The notes under the pieces are model-generated. The model did not search any database. It had not been told where the DNA came from and saw only the letters and a list, made by a program, of their open reading frames with translations. Below, one piece after another: positions 31,191 through 39,751 of a DNA stretch of 64,000 nt. The stretch covers positions 2,852,001-2,916,000 of the forward strand of contig NZ_CP016162.1 of the NCBI RefSeq assembly GCF_001941865.1, in the 5' to 3' direction. The position numbers and the translations under genes are program-made. Origin of the DNA: Pseudomonas alcaliphila JAB1 (GTDB lineage: Bacteria > Pseudomonadota > Gammaproteobacteria > Pseudomonadales > Pseudomonadaceae). Within the stretch, counting starts at the first letter, position 1, and each line of letters begins with the position of its first letter.

Positions 31191-31364
31191 ATGAGCTTGC
31201 AAGACAACGCTGCCCAGCACCCCACCACCGAACATCAACAAGAGCCGGTGGGCGGTTTTATCATTGATGCTCAGGGCCGCGAAGTGCCCATTACCGAAGA
31301 CATGATCAAACAGGCCTGCGACGCCCTGGAAGAAGGCCGCCAGCGCGCCAGCCAGCAGGCTTGA
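31191..31364 (+). CDS. Small PA1571-type conserved protein
   Basis: 57 aa. Start at 31191 (MSLQDNAAQH), with GAGGAG 7 nt upstream. The pattern GGFIIDAQGREVPITEDMIKQACDALEE is a short conserved Pseudomonas protein that I associate with P. aeruginosa PA1571, which also lies next to the NAD-kinase-like gene there. The N-terminal third is polar and probably disordered, and the rest can form a beta-hairpin and helix. No function is known. Confidence 0.72.
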   Translation: MSLQDNAAQHPTTEHQQEPVGGFIIDAQGREVPITEDMIKQACDALEEGRQRASQQA

Positions 31365-31405
31365 ACCCAAGGCGCCAGGCACGCAATGTGCCTGGCGTGC
31401 CTGCC

Positions 31406-31801
31406 TCAATCGCGTGGCACCAGCTTCAGCGACAGTGAGTTGATGCAGTAGCGCAACCCGGTCGGACGGGGCCCATCGGGGAACACGTGCCCCAGATGCG
31501 CGTCGCACTTGGCGCATTTGACTTCGATTCGATGCATACCGTGACTGTAGTCGTCGAGGCTGGCGATCACCTCGTCGTTGATCGGCTGAAAGTAGCTCGG
31601 CCAACCGCTGCCAGAGTCATATTTGGCATCCGAATCGAACAGCGCCTCGCCGCAGCAGGCGCAGTGGTAGATGCCGGGGGTCTTGCTGTCGTGATAAGCG
31701 CCGGTGAATGGCCGCTCCGTGCCGCCCAGACGACAGACATGAAATTGCTCGTCAGTCAGCTCTTCGCGCCAGCTATCTAGGGGTTTGTCGACTTTATCCA
31801 C
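31406..31801 (-). CDS. msrB: Peptide methionine (R)-S-oxide reductase
   Basis: 131 aa from a GTG at 31801. Repairs methionine-R-sulfoxide in proteins. The zinc site is CACC...CAKC ([12 protein letters not shown] and [14 protein letters not shown]) and the catalytic Cys is in [12 protein letters not shown] near the C-terminus. The SGSGWPSYF and [13 protein letters not shown] segments are typical. The GTG has GAGGAGG about 10 nt upstream and gives the family length and N-terminus ([12 protein letters not shown]). The frame stays open 85 codons further up, but that part has no family match. It is divergent from alaA across 272 bp. Confidence 0.93.
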   Translation of the reverse strand: MDKVDKPLDSWREELTDEQFHVCRLGGTERPFTGAYHDSKTPGIYHCACCGEALFDSDAKYDSGSGWPSYFQPINDEVIASLDDYSHGMHRIEVKCAKCDAHLGHVFPDGPRPTGLRYCINSLSLKLVPRD

Positions 31802-32073
31802 GAACGGGGTTCCTCCTCGGTAATTGGGCAATACGTAGCAGTACGGGCAACACCAGCATCTGGCAGTTTCGGGGTGAGGGTTCTGCGACTGCAGTGCCTC
31901 TGTGCGCCGCGTGGCCGGCCAGAAAAAAGCAGGACTGATACCTTTGCCGCGCTCAGGTCGCCACGTATGATTCGACTCCAGTCTGTCACCCACGTTACGG
32001 GCTGCCAAGATTCCCCGCCGGGAGAATTTTGCAGCGTACTTCAGTGGGTTCTCCATAGCTCGGGAATCCTTAC

Positions 32074-33285
32074 ATGCAGGTCAGCAAATCGAACAAGCTC
32101 GCCAACGTCTGCTACGACATTCGCGGGCCGGTGCTCAAGCACGCCAAGCGTCTGGAAGAGGAAGGCCATCGCATCCTCAAGCTGAACATCGGCAATCCGG
32201 CGCCGTTCGGTTTCGAGGCCCCGGAAGAAATTCTTCAGGACGTCATCCGCAACCTGCCCACCGCCCAGGGCTACAGCGACTCCAAGGGGCTGTTCAGCGC
32301 GCGCAAGGCGGTGATGCAGTACTACCAGCAGAAGCAGGTCGAAGGCGTCACCATCGAGGACATCTACCTCGGCAACGGTGTCTCCGAGCTGATCGTCATG
32401 GCCATGCAGGCGCTGCTCAACAACGGTGACGAGGTGCTCATCCCGGCGCCCGACTATCCGCTGTGGACCGCTGCCGTGGCGCTGTCCGGTGGCAAGCCGG
32501 TGCACTACCTGTGCGACGAGCAGGCCGGCTGGTTCCCGGACATCGCCGACATGCGCGCCAAGATCACGCCCAATACCAAGGCGCTGGTGCTGATCAACCC
32601 GAACAACCCCACCGGCGCGGTGTATTCGAAGGAAGTGCTGCAGGACATCGTAGAACTGGCGCGCCAGCACAACATGGTGATCTTCTCCGACGAGATCTAC
32701 GACAAGATCCTCTACGACGAGGCCGTGCACATCAGCACCGCCTCGCTGGCACCGGACGTGCTCTGCCTGACCTTCAATGGCCTGTCCAAGAGCTACCGTG
32801 TGGCGGGTTTCCGCTCCGGCTGGGTGGCCATCTCCGGGCCCAAGCACCGGGCGCAGAGCTACATCGAAGGCCTGGATATCCTGGCCAACATGCGCCTGTG
32901 CGCCAACGTGCCGAGCCAGCATGCAATCCAGACCGCGCTCGGCGGCTACCAGAGCATCAACGATCTGGTGCTGCCCAACGGCCGCCTGCTGGAGCAGCGC
33001 AACCGCGCCTGGGAACTGCTCAACGACATTCCAGGGGTCAGCTGCGTCAAACCCATGGGCGCGCTGTATGCCTTCCCCAGGATCGACCCCAAGGTCTGCC
33101 CGATCCACAACGACGAAAAGTTCGTCCTCGATCTGCTGCTGTCGGAAAAACTGCTGATCGTCCAGGGCACCGCCTTCAACTGGCCGTGGCCGGATCATTT
33201 CCGTGTGGTCACCCTGCCCCGCGTCGACGACCTGGAGCAGGCCATCGGTCGTATCGGCAACTTCCTCAAAGGTTACAGCCAGTAA
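32074..33285 (+). CDS. alaA: Alanine/valine-type aminotransferase (AlaA)
   Basis: 403 aa, fold-type I PLP enzyme of the aspartate aminotransferase superfamily. The PLP lysine is Lys239 ([16 protein letters not shown]). NPNNPTG (175-181) and SDEIYDKI (205-212) bind the cofactor. The N-terminus [16 protein letters not shown] and overall pattern match the AlaA/YfbQ group, which makes alanine from pyruvate and glutamate. A GGGA ribosome site lies 7-8 nt before the ATG. The following small gene begins 6 bp after its stop, so the two are cotranscribed. Confidence 0.9.
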   Translation: MQVSKSNKLANVCYDIRGPVLKHAKRLEEEGHRILKLNIGNPAPFGFEAPEEILQDVIRNLPTAQGYSDSKGLFSARKAVMQYYQQKQVEGVTIEDIYLGNGVSELIVMAMQALLNNGDEVLIPAPDYPLWTAAVALSGGKPVHYLCDEQAGWFPDIADMRAKITPNTKALVLINPNNPTGAVYSKEVLQDIVELARQHNMVIFSDEIYDKILYDEAVHISTASLAPDVLCLTFNGLSKSYRVAGFRSGWVAISGPKHRAQSYIEGLDILANMRLCANVPSQHAIQTALGGYQSINDLVLPNGRLLEQRNRAWELLNDIPGVSCVKPMGALYAFPRIDPKVCPIHNDEKFVLDLLLSEKLLIVQGTAFNWPWPDHFRVVTLPRVDDLEQAIGRIGNFLKGYSQ

Positions 33286-33291
33286 GCCGAC

Positions 33292-33738
33292 ATGGACCTG
33301 CAGATCGACGATTTCTACAAGGACGCCGCCAGCGGCCTGCTCATGCTCTATCAGGCCTTCCCGCGCAAGATGGCGCTGTACGTGGAAGACCTGATCGGGC
33401 GCGAGGAGCCGGACGAATTCGGCCTGCCCAGCAAGCGTCACCAGGCCTGCCTCGGCGCGCTACTGTGGCTGGCCGAGGAAGGCTATCTGCGTTTCGAGTC
33501 GACCATCGCTTACGACGCGCTGGATCAGGCGGTGCTGAGCGAGAAAGGTTTTCTGCGCCTGTCACGCGCCATTCCCCACGCTTTGCGCGAGGGTGAAGTG
33601 CTGCCGCCAAGCGTGCGCCGCGTACATGCCACATTGGCATTTCAGCTGCGCGAGGCCCTGGCCCAGCAGCACGGCGAGCGCACCGCCCGCCTGACTCGCC
33701 TGCTGTTCGAGAGTACGCTACAAGGTCAAGAGACATAG
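33292..33738 (+). CDS. Conserved hypothetical protein downstream of alaA
   Basis: 148 aa, soluble, mainly alpha-helical. The middle (SKRHQACLGALLWLAEEGYLRFEST) looks like a winged-helix unit, but no DNA-binding family was recognised. No signal peptide or membrane segment. It starts 6 bp after the alaA stop, and in P. aeruginosa I recall a similar gene (PA2829) in the same place between alaA and htpX, which supports a real conserved gene. Function unknown. Confidence 0.75.
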   Translation: MDLQIDDFYKDAASGLLMLYQAFPRKMALYVEDLIGREEPDEFGLPSKRHQACLGALLWLAEEGYLRFESTIAYDALDQAVLSEKGFLRLSRAIPHALREGEVLPPSVRRVHATLAFQLREALAQQHGERTARLTRLLFESTLQGQET

Positions 33739-33755
33739 TTTGAAATAGTCGCTGG

Positions 33756-33784
33756 TTGAAAGCCCCGGGGGGGCGCCCTTATAT
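33756..33784 (+). promoter_or_regulatory. Sigma32-like heat-shock promoter for htpX
   Basis: TTGAAA (33756-33761), a 14-bp spacer and CCCTTATAT (33776-33784) fit the RpoH pattern CTTGAAA-N13/14-CCCCATnT. It lies about 50 bp before the start of a membrane quality-control protease, a class often under heat-shock control. The C-rich -10 is unlike sigma70. Confidence 0.5.
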
Positions 33785-33832
33785 AGCCGGCATTACTCGT
33801 ACGTCTTTCCCCGTGAGGAGTCCGTTCACACC

Positions 33833-34705
33833 ATGATGCGCATTATGTTGTTCCTGGCCACCAACCTGGCGGTTCTGGTTATCGCCAGCATCACCCTCAA
33901 ACTGCTGGGGGTCGACCGTTTCACCGGCCAGAACCATGGCAGCCTGCTGATTTTCTGCGCCGTGTTCGGTTTTGCCGGCTCGCTGGTGTCGCTGTTCATC
34001 TCCAAGTGGATGGCGAAGATGAGCACCGGCACACAGATCATCACCCAGCCACGCACCCGTCACGAACAGTGGCTGCTGCAGACCGTCGAGGAGCTGTCGC
34101 GCCAAGCCGGGATCAAGATGCCTGAAGTCGGCATCTTCCCGGCCTACGAGGCCAATGCCTTCGCCACCGGCTGGAACAAGAACGACGCACTGGTCGCGGT
34201 CAGCCAGGGTCTGCTCGAGCGTTTCTCCCCTGATGAAGTGCGCGCGGTACTGGCTCACGAGATCGGCCACGTCGCCAATGGCGACATGGTCACCCTGGCA
34301 CTGATCCAGGGTGTGGTGAACACCTTCGTCATGTTCTTCGCGCGCATCTTCGGCAACTTCGTCGACAAGGTGATCCTCAAGAACGAAGACGGCCATGGCA
34401 TCGGCTACTTCGTCGCGACCATCTTCGCCGAGCTGGTACTGGGCATCCTGGCCAGCATCATCGTCATGTGGTTCTCGCGCAAGCGCGAGTACAAGGCCGA
34501 CGAAGCCGGTGCTCGCCTGGCCGGTACCGGCGCGATGATCGCCGCGCTGCAGCGTCTGCGCGCCGAACAGGGCGTGCCGGTGCAGATGCCTGACAGCCTG
34601 ACTGCCTTCGGCATCAACGGCGGCCTGAAGAACGGCCTGGCCGGTCTGCTGATGAGCCACCCGCCGCTGGAAGATCGTATCGAGGCGCTGCGCCGCCGCG
34701 GCTGA
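33833..34705 (+). CDS. htpX: Membrane-bound zinc metalloprotease HtpX
   Basis: 290 aa. Inner-membrane M48 protease that degrades damaged membrane proteins. Two N-terminal membrane helices (about 4-22 and 38-56), the zinc motif HEIGH ([13 protein letters not shown]), two more helices (about 158-175 and 195-215), and the third zinc ligand Glu in [20 protein letters not shown] is about 12 nt upstream of the first of two adjacent ATGs. Expression is probably raised by heat through the sigma32-like promoter. An intrinsic terminator follows. Confidence 0.96.
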   Translation: MMRIMLFLATNLAVLVIASITLKLLGVDRFTGQNHGSLLIFCAVFGFAGSLVSLFISKWMAKMSTGTQIITQPRTRHEQWLLQTVEELSRQAGIKMPEVGIFPAYEANAFATGWNKNDALVAVSQGLLERFSPDEVRAVLAHEIGHVANGDMVTLALIQGVVNTFVMFFARIFGNFVDKVILKNEDGHGIGYFVATIFAELVLGILASIIVMWFSRKREYKADEAGARLAGTGAMIAALQRLRAEQGVPVQMPDSLTAFGINGGLKNGLAGLLMSHPPLEDRIEALRRRG

Positions 34706-34721
34706 TCCATCCGTCACGGAC

Positions 34722-34750
34722 AAAAAAGGCGATCTTCGGGTCGCCTTTTC
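34722..34750. terminator. Terminator between htpX and tpm
   Basis: The stem GGCGATC / GGTCGCC (with one G-U pair) has a TTCG tetraloop, six A before and TTTT after. It serves htpX and, through the A-run, the convergent tpm. Confidence 0.85.
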
Positions 34751-34763
34751 GTTGGGGCTGCCG

Positions 34764-35420
34764 CTAGCGGCGCGCTAGATGGAAGACTCGCTCATCCACT
34801 GCAGCGAGACCGCTGTCGCTGAAACGCGGATTACCGGCCAGCACGTCCTTTTCCTCAACCATGCGCAGCGCCCAACTGGCCGCGAAATGCTGCATCACCT
34901 CAGCGTCTTCGACCGAGAATGGCGGGCCATCCATCCGCTGCTGGTCGTACACCAGTGTCACCAGCAGGCCCTGGCAGGCTTGCGGCAATATCGCCTGCAG
35001 GTGGGCGGCGTAGCGCTCGCGCATTTCCGGCGGCAAGGCGATAAGCGCCGCGCGGTCATAGAAAGCCCGGCACTCGGCAACGTCGTCACGACTCAAGGCG
35101 AAAAAGTCGCCGCACAAAATCCGCAGCGTGCCCGCCTGGTAGACCTTGAACGCCCCGTGCTGCGACACCTGTGGCTGTACATCACGCTCAGCGAAGAAAT
35201 CCTGCACCGCGCGCTCGGCCAGCTCCACACCGATCACGGCATGCCCCTGCTCCGCCAACCAGACCAGGTCGAGACTCTTGCCACACAGCGGCACCAGCAC
35301 CGCCGCACCTTTCGCCAGCCCGAGCGCGGACCAGTGACGACGCAGGTAGCCGTTGACCTTTTCCTGATGAAAACCGATCTGATCGCGCGCCCAGCGCTCC
35401 TGCCAGAATGTCGCGTGCAT
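34764..35420 (-). CDS. tpm: Thiopurine S-methyltransferase family protein
   Basis: 218 aa, the Pseudomonas family length. SAM-dependent methyltransferase that acts on tellurite, selenite and thiopurines in the family. The N-terminus [19 protein letters not shown] and the SAM motif [33 protein letters not shown] are clear. ATG at 35420 with GGGGAG 6 nt upstream. Convergent with htpX and divergent from the binding-protein/Cache gene across 53 bp. Confidence 0.93.
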   Translation of the reverse strand: MHATFWQERWARDQIGFHQEKVNGYLRRHWSALGLAKGAAVLVPLCGKSLDLVWLAEQGHAVIGVELAERAVQDFFAERDVQPQVSQHGAFKVYQAGTLRILCGDFFALSRDDVAECRAFYDRAALIALPPEMRERYAAHLQAILPQACQGLLVTLVYDQQRMDGPPFSVEDAEVMQHFAASWALRMVEEKDVLAGNPRFSDSGLAAVDERVFHLARR

Positions 35421-35473
35421 ATCCACTCCCCTCACCTAAACTGGAAATAACAACCCATACGCCAAATGACTCG

Positions 35474-36706
35474 ATGCCAGCACGCCATCTGCTGCCCTGC
35501 CTGTTACTGGCTGTCTCGACCTTGGCGCAGGCCAATGACCAAGACAACGCAACCGTGCGCCTCGACACCAGCCTCGAGGATCCTTACCAACTGGTGGTAG
35601 ACGGCGAACTCAGCGGTAGGTCGGTAACTGTACTCGAATGCATCTTCAATCGATTGCAGCGGCCTTATCAGATCCAGCTCACATCGCTGAGTCGAGCCCG
35701 GCAGAATGTCAGTAGACGCATCGCCGATGGTTTCTTCAGCTCGGCACCAGACAGCCAGGTCGATGGCTACGCGCAGCTGTCCGCCCCGCTTCTGATGGAG
35801 AAATGGTACTGGTATGCCCAGGATTCGCTGATCCTCAACAAGCCGATTTGGGACCGCGAGCTGCGCATTGGCAGCGTGCTGGGAAGCAACAGCATGACCT
35901 GGCTGGAGGCTCGCGGCATCGCCGTAGCGCAGAAGGTACCGCGCCTGGAGCAATTGATCGAATTGCTGCAACGCGGGCGCATCGATCTTTTCCTGGCCGA
36001 TGACAATGCCATGCGTAGCGCCCTCTCCGAGCAGCCACCCCAACAGGCTCTGCAGCGACGCTTCGTACGCTACTCACCACTGGGCGTCTATTTCTCTCAC
36101 GATTTCCTGCAGCACCACCCTGATTTCCTCAGCGCCTTCAATCGTCAGGTCGAACACTGCGCCCCCAAAGGTAGCGCGCTGACTGACGCCGAAGCCCATT
36201 ATCTGCGCCAGTTGACCGCCCAGCATCTGAAGCGCTGGGCCTACCATGACGAACTATTGAACGCCCTTCGCCAGGTAGCCGCGCGCAATACGAGCATGGA
36301 GCGCATTAACGAACTGGACCGGCAATGGCGGCGTGAGCTCCTGCTTGAGGAAAAGCCACTGATCCGTCGCCTGCTGCAGACGCCGCCGTCACGCCTGCTG
36401 GCCAACATAGCGCGTCAACATCACCGCCTGTTCAATGAAATCTTCCTCAGCGACCACTCCGGCCAATTAGTCGCCATCAGCGAGGTCACCAGCGATTATT
36501 GGCAAGCTGACGAAGATGACTTTCGACAAGCCATGCGCCTGGCGCCTGGCCAGATCCATATCGGCGATATCGAGTACGATGGTTCGACCCAGAGCTTTCA
36601 GAGCAAGGTTTCTGCGCCTATCCACGACCCACGGGATGGGCAGTTTCTCGGCGTGCTCAGCCTGGGCATCAATATCGAGACCGCTTTTGGCGACAACCTG
36701 CGCTAA
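35474..36706 (+). CDS. Exported solute-binding-like protein fused to a Cache-like sensor domain
   Basis: 410 aa. Signal peptide 1-20 (cut after LAQA). Residues about 25-240 look like a family 3 periplasmic binding protein (TVLECIFNRLQRPYQI, DGFFSSAPDSQVDGYAQLSAPL, LRIGSVLGSNSMTWLE, GRIDLFLADDNAMR). The C-terminal about 130 residues resemble a Cache sensor domain (FNEIFLSDHSGQLVAISEVTSDYWQADEDDF, IHIGDIEYD, SAPIHDPRDGQFLGVLSLGI). No membrane helix or output domain follows, so the protein should be free in the periplasm. The start has no good ribosome site, and codons upstream are excluded only because the signal peptide fits this ATG. Ligand and partner unknown. Confidence 0.7.
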   Translation: MPARHLLPCLLLAVSTLAQANDQDNATVRLDTSLEDPYQLVVDGELSGRSVTVLECIFNRLQRPYQIQLTSLSRARQNVSRRIADGFFSSAPDSQVDGYAQLSAPLLMEKWYWYAQDSLILNKPIWDRELRIGSVLGSNSMTWLEARGIAVAQKVPRLEQLIELLQRGRIDLFLADDNAMRSALSEQPPQQALQRRFVRYSPLGVYFSHDFLQHHPDFLSAFNRQVEHCAPKGSALTDAEAHYLRQLTAQHLKRWAYHDELLNALRQVAARNTSMERINELDRQWRRELLLEEKPLIRRLLQTPPSRLLANIARQHHRLFNEIFLSDHSGQLVAISEVTSDYWQADEDDFRQAMRLAPGQIHIGDIEYDGSTQSFQSKVSAPIHDPRDGQFLGVLSLGINIETAFGDNLR

Positions 36707-36798
36707 ACATCTAACCAGTCGATTGATACCGCGGAAAAACATCATTATTAATCGATGAAGACCTCGGAGAGAATGTGAGCACATTTCTGGAGGTCGTC

Positions 36799-37566
36799 AT
36801 GCTGCCCAGCCTGTTCATTTCCCACGGTTCCCCCATGTTGGCCCTGGAGCCCGGTGCCAGCGGCCCGGCGTTGGCCAAACTGGCCGCCGATATACCCAGA
36901 CCCAACGCCATAGTGGTGGTGTCGGCGCACTGGGAAAGCCAGCGCCTGCTGCTGACGGCGGGCGAGCACCCGCAGACCTGGCACGACTTCGGCGGCTTTC
37001 CAGCCGAGCTGTATGCCGTGCAGTATCCGGCCCCCGGCGCACCGAAGCTGGCCGAGGAGATCGCCCAGCAACTGAACGACGTGGGTCTGTCCGCACAGCT
37101 CGATGCGCAACGCCCCTTTGACCATGGTGCTTGGGTGCCGCTGTCGCTGATGTATCCGCAAGCCGACATCCCCGTTCTGCAGCTATCGCTACCCAGCCGC
37201 CTCGGCCCCGAGTTGCAGACCCGCGTGGGCCGCGCTCTGGCCAGCCTGCGTGCACAAGGCATCCTGCTGATTGGCTCCGGCAGCATCACCCATAACCTGG
37301 GCGAGCTGAACTGGCGTGCCGGCCCGGACGTCATCACGCCCTGGGCCAAGGCGTTTCGCGACTGGGTGGTGGAAAAGCTCGAAGCGAACGACGAAGAGGC
37401 CTTGCACCATTACCGCCTGCTGGCGCCGGATGCCGTACGCAATCACCCCACCGAAGACCACCTGCTGCCGCTGTTCTTCGCCCGAGGTGCTGGTGGTACC
37501 TTCACGATTGAGCACAGCGGTTTCACCTACGGCGCCCTGGGGATGGATATCTATCGCTTCGGCTAG
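36799..37566 (+). CDS. ygiD: Class III extradiol dioxygenase (YgiD/DODA family)
   Basis: 255 aa. Metal-dependent ring-opening dioxygenase of the LigB type, 4,5-DOPA extradiol dioxygenase family. The metal ligands and active-site His are in LFISHGSPM (about 6-13), VVSAHWESQ and FDHGAWVPLSLMYP. The GGFPAELYAVQYPAPG segment is characteristic. The ATG at 36799 has GGAGG 5 nt upstream. A GTG 8 codons earlier is open but has no site. The natural substrate in bacteria is uncertain. The last 4 bp overlap the stop of the convergent tetR gene. Confidence 0.88.
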   Translation: MLPSLFISHGSPMLALEPGASGPALAKLAADIPRPNAIVVVSAHWESQRLLLTAGEHPQTWHDFGGFPAELYAVQYPAPGAPKLAEEIAQQLNDVGLSAQLDAQRPFDHGAWVPLSLMYPQADIPVLQLSLPSRLGPELQTRVGRALASLRAQGILLIGSGSITHNLGELNWRAGPDVITPWAKAFRDWVVEKLEANDEEALHHYRLLAPDAVRNHPTEDHLLPLFFARGAGGTFTIEHSGFTYGALGMDIYRFG

Positions 37567-38147
37567 CCGCTGTTTTTCACACTATCCCAGGCGATCTGCG
37601 CCAGTAGCTCGCGGCACTCGCCCAGCTCGCTCTGGGTGCGGCCAGCCAGCCAGTTGCGCGCCAGATCATGCGTCGGGCCGATCACCACCGAGGCGAAACA
37701 GTCATCCGGCAGCGCCTTGAACAGTCCCTGCCGACGGTACTCGGCGAGCGCCGTGAGAATCTGCGCAAAATGCTGACGATTGGCTTCGCGCAGTGCATCG
37801 CCCATTTCCCCCGCTTCGACCCGACTACGACTATGCAGGATGAAACGCGCCCAATCAGGATTGGCCACCACCCAGTCGATGTAGCTGGTCACCAGCAACT
37901 TGACGCAGGCCTCGGCGCAGGCCGCGCTGGCAAATCCGCGCTGCAGCAGGTCGGCGTATTGTGCGGTGCCGGCCAGATAGAGCGCGGCGATAATCCGCTC
38001 CTTGTTGCCGAAGTGGTGATACAGACTGCCGATGCTCGCACCAGAACGGTCACGGATCATCTCGATGGTGGTGACATCGACACCGTGCTCGGTGAAGCAG
38101 GCCAGCGCAGCCTGCAGGATCTCGTCTTTGCGTGATGGACGGGCCAT
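37563..38147 (-). CDS. TetR-family transcriptional repressor
   Basis: 194 aa. N-terminal HTH (about 8-54: ILQAALACFTEHG, MIRDRSGASIGSLYHHFGNKERI) and a C-terminal ligand domain unlike a well-known subgroup. Divergent from the DUF4442 gene across 103 bp that contain an inverted repeat CTAGAA-5-TTCTAG over the likely promoter, so it probably controls both itself and that gene. The ligand is unknown. The convergent neighbour ygiD may or may not be part of the regulon. Confidence 0.88.
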   Translation of the reverse strand: MARPSRKDEILQAALACFTEHGVDVTTIEMIRDRSGASIGSLYHHFGNKERIIAALYLAGTAQYADLLQRGFASAACAEACVKLLVTSYIDWVVANPDWARFILHSRSRVEAGEMGDALREANRQHFAQILTALAEYRRQGLFKALPDDCFASVVIGPTHDLARNWLAGRTQSELGECRELLAQIAWDSVKNSG

Positions 38148-38161
38148 GCCGCTCCTTACGA

Positions 38162-38178
38162 CTAGAATATTTTTCTAG
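38162..38178. promoter_or_regulatory. TetR-type operator in the tetR/DUF4442 intergenic region
   Basis: Perfect inverted repeat CTAGAA-TATTT-TTCTAG, the size and form of TetR-family operators, located just upstream of a likely -10 TATACT (38198-38203) for the DUF4442 gene. Bound repressor would cover the -35 region. Confidence 0.5.
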
Positions 38179-38250
38179 AATAACTTTCTAATACTCGTAT
38201 ACTGCTCCGGCGCGCGCTCATCTTCAATCGCAAACACGCAGGAGAGAGTC

Positions 38251-38688
38251 ATGAGTCAGATGTTGCAGATGTTCCAGCAGGCCGGCGCTGCCCAATTCAG
38301 CGCGATGATCGGCCAGGTCGCCCCCTACTTCGCCAGCATCGCCCCGCAGATGGTCGAGCTGCGCCCCGGCTATGCCGAGGTCCGCTTCGCCAAACGCCGT
38401 GAAGTGCTGAATCATATCGGTACGGTGCACGCCATCGCCCTGTGCAATGCTGCCGAGCTTGCCGCCGGCAGCATGACCGACGCCTCCATTCCTAACGGTT
38501 GCCGCTGGATTCCCAAAGGGATGACGGTGGAATACCTGGCCAAGGCAGACGGCGACATCCGCACGGTGGCCGATGGCAGCGCGGTGGATTGGGATCAGAC
38601 CGGCGACATCAAGGTGCCGGTGATGGCCTACGTCGGTGACAAGCCGGTGTTCCGCGCCGAAATCACCATGTACGTCAGCCAGGCCTGA
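38251..38688 (+). CDS. DUF4442 hotdog-fold protein (thioesterase-like)
   Basis: 145 aa, one hotdog domain of the DUF4442/YiiD type. The central segment MVELRPGYAEVRFAKRREVLNHIGTVHAIALCNAAELAAG (about 34-73) is the family hallmark: the long helix with Asn/His and Glu typical of acyl-CoA thioesterase relatives. Likely acts on acyl thioesters in the cytoplasm. Substrate unknown. GGAGAGAG precedes the ATG. Divergent from the TetR regulator, which probably controls it. Confidence 0.8.
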   Translation: MSQMLQMFQQAGAAQFSAMIGQVAPYFASIAPQMVELRPGYAEVRFAKRREVLNHIGTVHAIALCNAAELAAGSMTDASIPNGCRWIPKGMTVEYLAKADGDIRTVADGSAVDWDQTGDIKVPVMAYVGDKPVFRAEITMYVSQA

Positions 38689-38692
38689 AATG

Positions 38693-38719
38693 CAGAGGCC
38701 CGTCATCGACGGGCCTCTG
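38693..38719. terminator. Hairpin between DUF4442 and acuI genes
   Basis: Perfect 12-bp stem CAGAGGCCCGTC / GACGGGCCTCTG with a 3-nt loop between convergent genes only 37 bp apart. There is no T-run, so termination on either strand is likely but not certain. Confidence 0.65.
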
Positions 38720-38725
38720 ATCCAC

Positions 38726-39715
38726 TCAATCGAGTCGCACCAGTACGCGACCGACCATGCCGCCAGCCAGTATCCGTTCGATGGCCGCCGGCAGCTCTTC
38801 CAGACCGACTTCCTGGCACAGCGCCGAGAGATCGAGCTTCCACTGCAACGACAGCTTGTCCCACATCGACGCCTTGACCACCAGAGGCAGCTCCACCGAA
38901 TCCACGCCAAGCAGGTTGACCCCGCGCAGGATGAACGGCAGTACGCTGCCCTGGAAGCCGACGCCAGCAGTCAGCCCGCAACAGGCCACGCTGCCGCTGT
39001 GGCGCAGCGACTTGACCACATTGAACAGGATGTCGCCACCCACTGTGTCTACCGCTCCCGCCCAGCGTTCCTTGAGCATCGGCCGCTCACTACCTTGCTG
39101 CAGCTCTTCGCGGCTGACGATCTCGTCAGCACCGAGACCACGCAGGAAATCGCCCTGTTCGGCCTTGCCGGTCGCGGCGGCTACGCGATAACCGAGCTGT
39201 TTGAGCAGCACCACGGCGATGCTGCCAACGCCGCCCGTGGCACCGGTGACCAGCATGGTGCCGGACTCCGGCGTAACACCGGCCTGCTCCAGCTTGTCCA
39301 CGCATAGCGCGGCCGTCAGGCCGGCGGTGCCGAGAATCATCGCCTCGCGCAGCGGCAAGCCTTGTGGGCGCTTGATCGCCCAGGCGGCCGGTACGCGGAT
39401 GTACTGGCCGAAACCACCGGCAGTGTTCATGCCCAGGTCGTAGCCAGTGACGATCACCTCGTCGCCCACGGCGAACTCGGCCACGGCGGACGCCTCCACC
39501 ACGCCAGCGGCGTCGATGCCCGGCGTATGCGGATACTGCTTGGTAACCCCGCGATTGCCGCTGGCCGACAGCGCATCCTTGTAGTTGAGCGAGGAATAGC
39601 GCACGCGGATCAGCAGATCGCCTGCGGGCAGATCCTCGATCTGCCGGGCTACTACCTGGCGCCGAAAACTGCCATCGGCACCCTCGCTGACCAGCAAAGC
39701 CTTGAATTCAGTCAT
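38726..39715 (-). CDS. acuI: AcuI/YhdH-type NADPH-dependent acrylyl-CoA reductase
   Basis: 329 aa zinc-free medium-chain oxidoreductase. N-terminal YSSLNYKDALSASGNRGV and PHTPGIDAAGVV (about 41-75). NADPH site TGATGGVGSIAV (about 157-168). The pattern SGSVACCGLTAGVGFQGSVLPFILRGVNLLGVDSVE is diagnostic of YhdH/AcuI, which reduces acryloyl-CoA to propionyl-CoA and so removes a toxic electrophile. GAGGAGAAGG precedes the ATG. It is 36 bp downstream of sohB on the same strand. Confidence 0.88.
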   Translation of the reverse strand: MTEFKALLVSEGADGSFRRQVVARQIEDLPAGDLLIRVRYSSLNYKDALSASGNRGVTKQYPHTPGIDAAGVVEASAVAEFAVGDEVIVTGYDLGMNTAGGFGQYIRVPAAWAIKRPQGLPLREAMILGTAGLTAALCVDKLEQAGVTPESGTMLVTGATGGVGSIAVVLLKQLGYRVAAATGKAEQGDFLRGLGADEIVSREELQQGSERPMLKERWAGAVDTVGGDILFNVVKSLRHSGSVACCGLTAGVGFQGSVLPFILRGVNLLGVDSVELPLVVKASMWDKLSLQWKLDLSALCQEVGLEELPAAIERILAGGMVGRVLVRLD

Positions 39716-39751
39716 CACCTTCTCCTCTTGTCGTTGTTCGGTGGCGTGCTC

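Noticed and set aside
31802..32056. N-terminal extension of msrB (85 more codons, with a Cys-rich CWCCPYC stretch)
   Set aside because: The GAGGAGG site and the known MsrB length place the start at the GTG 31801. The extension has no family match and lies in the divergent promoter region.
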